From Lysobacteraceae bacterium (GTDB lineage: Bacteria; Pseudomonadota; Gammaproteobacteria; Xanthomonadales; Ahniellaceae): a DNA stretch of 41,987 nucleotides. This document shows positions 39,680 through 41,987 of this stretch, piece after piece. A model generated the notes under the pieces. That model saw only the letters and a program-made list of their open reading frames with translations, was not told the DNA's origin and ran no database searches. The stretch is taken from positions 1-41,987 of the forward strand of contig PVBP01000018.1 of assembly GCA_002995625.1 (NCBI GenBank), written 5' to 3'. Both the position numbers and the translations under genes were made by a program. Every line of letters starts with the position of its first letter. Within the stretch, counting starts at the first letter, position 1.

Positions 39680-40543
39680 ATGGGATCGTTCCGGCAGATC
39701 GCCTCGGGCGCGAGCGTGGGCAGGGGCGATCGACGCGATCTGCGGGAACTCGATCCACGAGACCCGGCGCACGCCCGTGCGATCGCCGTCGCGCCGGCGG
39801 TCGCCTTCCTCGTCCGGGCGCACCATGCCGCGTTCGCTGCGGATGGCTCGATCACGGCCGCGACGATCGCCGCCCCGGCCCACGGACGGTTCCCGACGCA
39901 CCCGCGGATCCAGAGTGCGGCCCCGCTGACCGGCTTTCTCGTGACCCGGCAGCATCTGCTGACGGCCGCCCACGGGCTGCCCGGAGAGGCCGGCGAACTG
40001 ATGGCCCTGTTCGACTTCACGCCGGACCGCCTCGCGCCGCCGGACATCGATGGCGTGCGCCGCTATCGCTTCGAGCCGGGGCGCTGGGCCCGCGTCGCGC
40101 GCGTCGTCGCGGCGAACCGCGGGCCCGAGTCGGGCGACTATGCGATCCTCGAGCTCGACCGGGCGCCCCCTGGCCGATCACCGACGTCCTGCGCGGTCGG
40201 TCGGGGCGTCGAGCCGGACGCGCCGGTCGCGATGATCGGGCACCCGTTCGGACAGCCGGTCCAGATCACGATCGGCGATCCGCGGACGCCGTCGACGCAT
40301 GCCCGGGCACTCGCGGCCGACGGCGGGCGCCTCGCGTCGACGCTCGCCGCGTCCCGGGGCCACTCGGGATCCCCGGTGCTCGCGCTCGACCGCGACGGCG
40401 TCATCGCCGTGCACGACCAGGGCTACGCGGGCGACATCGGCGAACGGTCCGCTGTCCGGCCCGCGACCCACCCGCGCGCGTTCGCGACGCTGCTCGCCAC
40501 GCTCACCGCCGACCTGCGTTCGATCGGTGCCGCGCTGGTGTGA
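39680..40543 (+). CDS. Trypsin/V8-like serine protease, apparently cytoplasmic
   Basis: A 287-aa protein from ATG 39680 with a complete chymotrypsin-fold triad: His98 in LLTAAHGL, Asp153 in ESGDYAILELD, Ser229 in SRGHSGSPVLAL. The SGSPV context resembles V8/glutamyl-endopeptidase-type enzymes. The oxyanion-side strand PVAMIGHPFG is also present. No signal peptide is visible at the chosen start; the frame is open further upstream but not protein-like, and the start has no clear binding site. It lies 64 bp after the 124-aa gene on the same strand, and 24 bp from the end of the convergent CHAT gene. Confidence 0.85.
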   Translation: MGSFRQIASGASVGRGDRRDLRELDPRDPAHARAIAVAPAVAFLVRAHHAAFAADGSITAATIAAPAHGRFPTHPRIQSAAPLTGFLVTRQHLLTAAHGLPGEAGELMALFDFTPDRLAPPDIDGVRRYRFEPGRWARVARVVAANRGPESGDYAILELDRAPPGRSPTSCAVGRGVEPDAPVAMIGHPFGQPVQITIGDPRTPSTHARALAADGGRLASTLAASRGHSGSPVLALDRDGVIAVHDQGYAGDIGERSAVRPATHPRAFATLLATLTADLRSIGAALV

Positions 40544-40567
40544 GCGGGGCAAGCGGCCGGCAGCTCG

Positions 40568-41987
40568 CTATCGGCCGATCACGACGTAGGCCAGCGCGGT
40601 CGCGAGATCGCCGCGCGCGATCGCGAGACGCTGCGCTTCGACCAGCGCCTGGTCCGGCGTGCGACCCGCCGCGAGCGCGCGGTAGAGGTCGGTCTGAAAG
40701 CCCACCGACGCCCGGTCCTCGACCGGTCGGACCGCGGCGATCACGGCGTCGACGCCCCGGTCGACCAGCAGCTGGGCGATGCCGATCGAGCCCAGCGCAT
40801 CGAAATCGCCGCCGTCACCGACCTCGCAGGCGCTCAGGACGACGAGCCCGGCGGCGGCGCGCTGGCGCGCGATCCGATTCCAGCCGAGGATCTCGTAGCC
40901 TTCCGGCGCGGTCGGCGAGGCGACCCACAGTCCGCCGCGCGCGGGGTCGCCGCGATCGACGAAGCCGTGCGTCGCGAGATGCACGATCGACCCGGGCTCG
41001 CGCAGCGCGGCGAGCACCGGCTCGCGCGTGAACGCCGCGCCGAGGTGGATCTCGACCGGCTGCGGGCGCCAGATGCGCGCGATCGCCGACGCTTCGCGCC
41101 GCGCGCCCGGCAGGCGTTGCCACGGCAGGGCCCGGCGCTCGCGCCCGTCGTCGGGCGGAACCGGATCACCGAACACCTGCAGCGCCCGACCGGCACAGCA
41201 GCCGGCTGGCTCGGCGTCGGCGCGCCGCGCCGCCGTCCGGACCAGACGGATCGCGGGCCACGGCGAGTCGGCGCGGCCGGCCTGCCCGACCGCGTCCCCG
41301 ACCACCAGCAGCAGCGGCGGCACGTCCGCGAGTCGCCCACCGAGCAGCAGCCGCCAGCGATCACGGCCCCCATCGAGCAACCGATCGAGGCCGAGCGCCG
41401 CCGACAGGCTCGACGCGTCGCGCGCGAGCGCGGCGCGATCGATCTCGCCCGCATCGAGTTGCCGCGCGAGCGCATCGACGAGGCCGCGCACCCGATCGGC
41501 ATCGACCTGGCGTTCGACCACGCCGCGCTCGTCCACGCGCCACACGAAGGCGGTCGTCGCGAAGTCGACCGCGACCAGCATCGGCGCGAGCGATTCGGGT
41601 CGCTCGAGGTCGACCGGCTCGGACCGCAGCGCGGACGCTGCGGCCCCGCGCGATCGCGCCTCGACCTGCGCGAGCAGTTCGCCGAGCTCGGCGTCCGGAG
41701 CTGCCGCCGCGCCTTCACCGTGGGGCCTCGAGCCGGTCGCAAGATCGACCCAGTACCGCAGCAGCGCCGCGTCGAGCCGGGTCTCCGCTCCGGGCGTGGG
41801 CTCGTCGGTGGGCGACGCCGCGCCCGAATCGCGCGCGGCGCGCCAGTCGAGGACGGCCGCGAGGCGCTCGCTGGCCGCGCCGGGCGCGGGCGTCCGCCGC
41901 GCGGACGTTTCGATGTAGCCGCCAAGGGCCACGTCGGCGGTCGCGAGGAACTGCGCCCGCAGCAACGGCAGCGAGAGCCGCGCGGCG
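40568..41987 (-). CDS. CHAT-domain (caspase-like) cysteine protease, 5' end beyond window
   Basis: At least 472 residues, open to the right edge, so the N-terminus is missing (TTG 41965 is only a formal start). The C-terminal 230 residues are a CHAT peptidase: 'LLLVVGDAVG'-type early strand, ALQVFGDPVPPDDG, LPGARREASAIARIW, catalytic His in GSIVHLATHGFVDRGDP, catalytic Cys in AGLVVLSACEVGDGGDFDAL, then GIAQLLVDRGVDAVIAAVRPVEDRASVGF and an ALVEAQRLAIARGD helix. The N-terminal part is Ala-rich and helical (ERLAAVLDWRAARD), probably a repeat or adaptor region. CHAT peptidases act as executioners or regulators in bacterial conflict systems. Convergent with the serine protease gene. Confidence 0.88.
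   Translation of the reverse strand, partial: AARLSLPLLRAQFLATADVALGGYIETSARRTPAPGAASERLAAVLDWRAARDSGAASPTDEPTPGAETRLDAALLRYWVDLATGSRPHGEGAAAAPDAELGELLAQVEARSRGAAASALRSEPVDLERPESLAPMLVAVDFATTAFVWRVDERGVVERQVDADRVRGLVDALARQLDAGEIDRAALARDASSLSAALGLDRLLDGGRDRWRLLLGGRLADVPPLLLVVGDAVGQAGRADSPWPAIRLVRTAARRADAEPAGCCAGRALQVFGDPVPPDDGRERRALPWQRLPGARREASAIARIWRPQPVEIHLGAAFTREPVLAALREPGSIVHLATHGFVDRGDPARGGLWVASPTAPEGYEILGWNRIARQRAAAGLVVLSACEVGDGGDFDALGSIGIAQLLVDRGVDAVIAAVRPVEDRASVGFQTDLYRALAAGRTPDQALVEAQRLAIARGDLATALAYVVIGR

Overview
The window is chromosomal DNA of very high GC (about 70% by eye, with strong G/C at third codon positions) from a free-living gammaproteobacterium, most likely in or near the Xanthomonadales/Lysobacterales. 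Reasons: the order leuS-lptE-holA-nadD-rsfS-rlmH, an FNR/ANR-type regulator with all four cluster cysteines, a WrbA-DUF2069 gene pair, and secreted proteins with an IPTL-like C-terminus or a DGFE-type tail. No tRNA, rRNA, CRISPR array, integrase or intact insertion sequence was recognised.

Layout. 1-1770: ferric-iron ABC transporter (permease cut by the left edge, periplasmic binding protein) with a probable Fur box. 1816-7934: minus-strand housekeeping run leuS, lptE, holA, nadD, rsfS, rlmH; RsfS carries a long histone-H1-like basic N-terminal extension. 8089-8499: small membrane protein. 8516-10974: a 2.3 kb island bounded by a 72-bp direct repeat that copies the 3' end of the nitrilase-family gene; it carries a lower-GC secreted propeller protein and a fragment of a secreted-protein gene. 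10912-14233: tightly overlapping operon DUF885 peptidase, GNAT, carbon-nitrogen hydrolase. 14430-16359: secreted Ntn-type amide hydrolase and rlmJ. 16383-21650: DUF6498-like membrane protein, then the operon yihY-tlpA-like-acyP-824-aa secreted protein. 21761-24118: wrbA-like, DUF2069, half-size asparaginase, fnr/anr. 24225-28349: hrpA.

28350-31060 is an RHS polymorphic-toxin remnant on the minus strand: a truncated RHS end fused to an AHH/HNH-like nuclease tip, an overlapping (ATGA) probable Imm11/DUF1629 immunity gene, a strong AT-rich hairpin, and a second, orphan RHS core fragment. The two RHS pieces share about 144 bp of homologous core. Next, at 31216-34097, is a secreted repeat protein preceded by a possible coupled 33-codon leader ORF.

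34149-36727: a CPA2/Kef-type antiporter with an RCK domain, translationally coupled to a tandem-USP stress protein. 36968-41987: a small hypothetical gene, then an ECF sigma factor and overlapping membrane anti-sigma gene, an unrecognised 124-aa protein, a trypsin/V8-like serine protease, and (convergent) a CHAT-domain caspase-like protease running off the right edge. Two unrelated proteases, an orphan small protein and a private sigma/anti-sigma pair make this the best candidate here for an undescribed signalling or conflict system.

Many long open frames are antisense shadows caused by high GC; they were left out. Start codons are often GTG or TTG and were chosen by gene overlap, ribosome binding site and family length.
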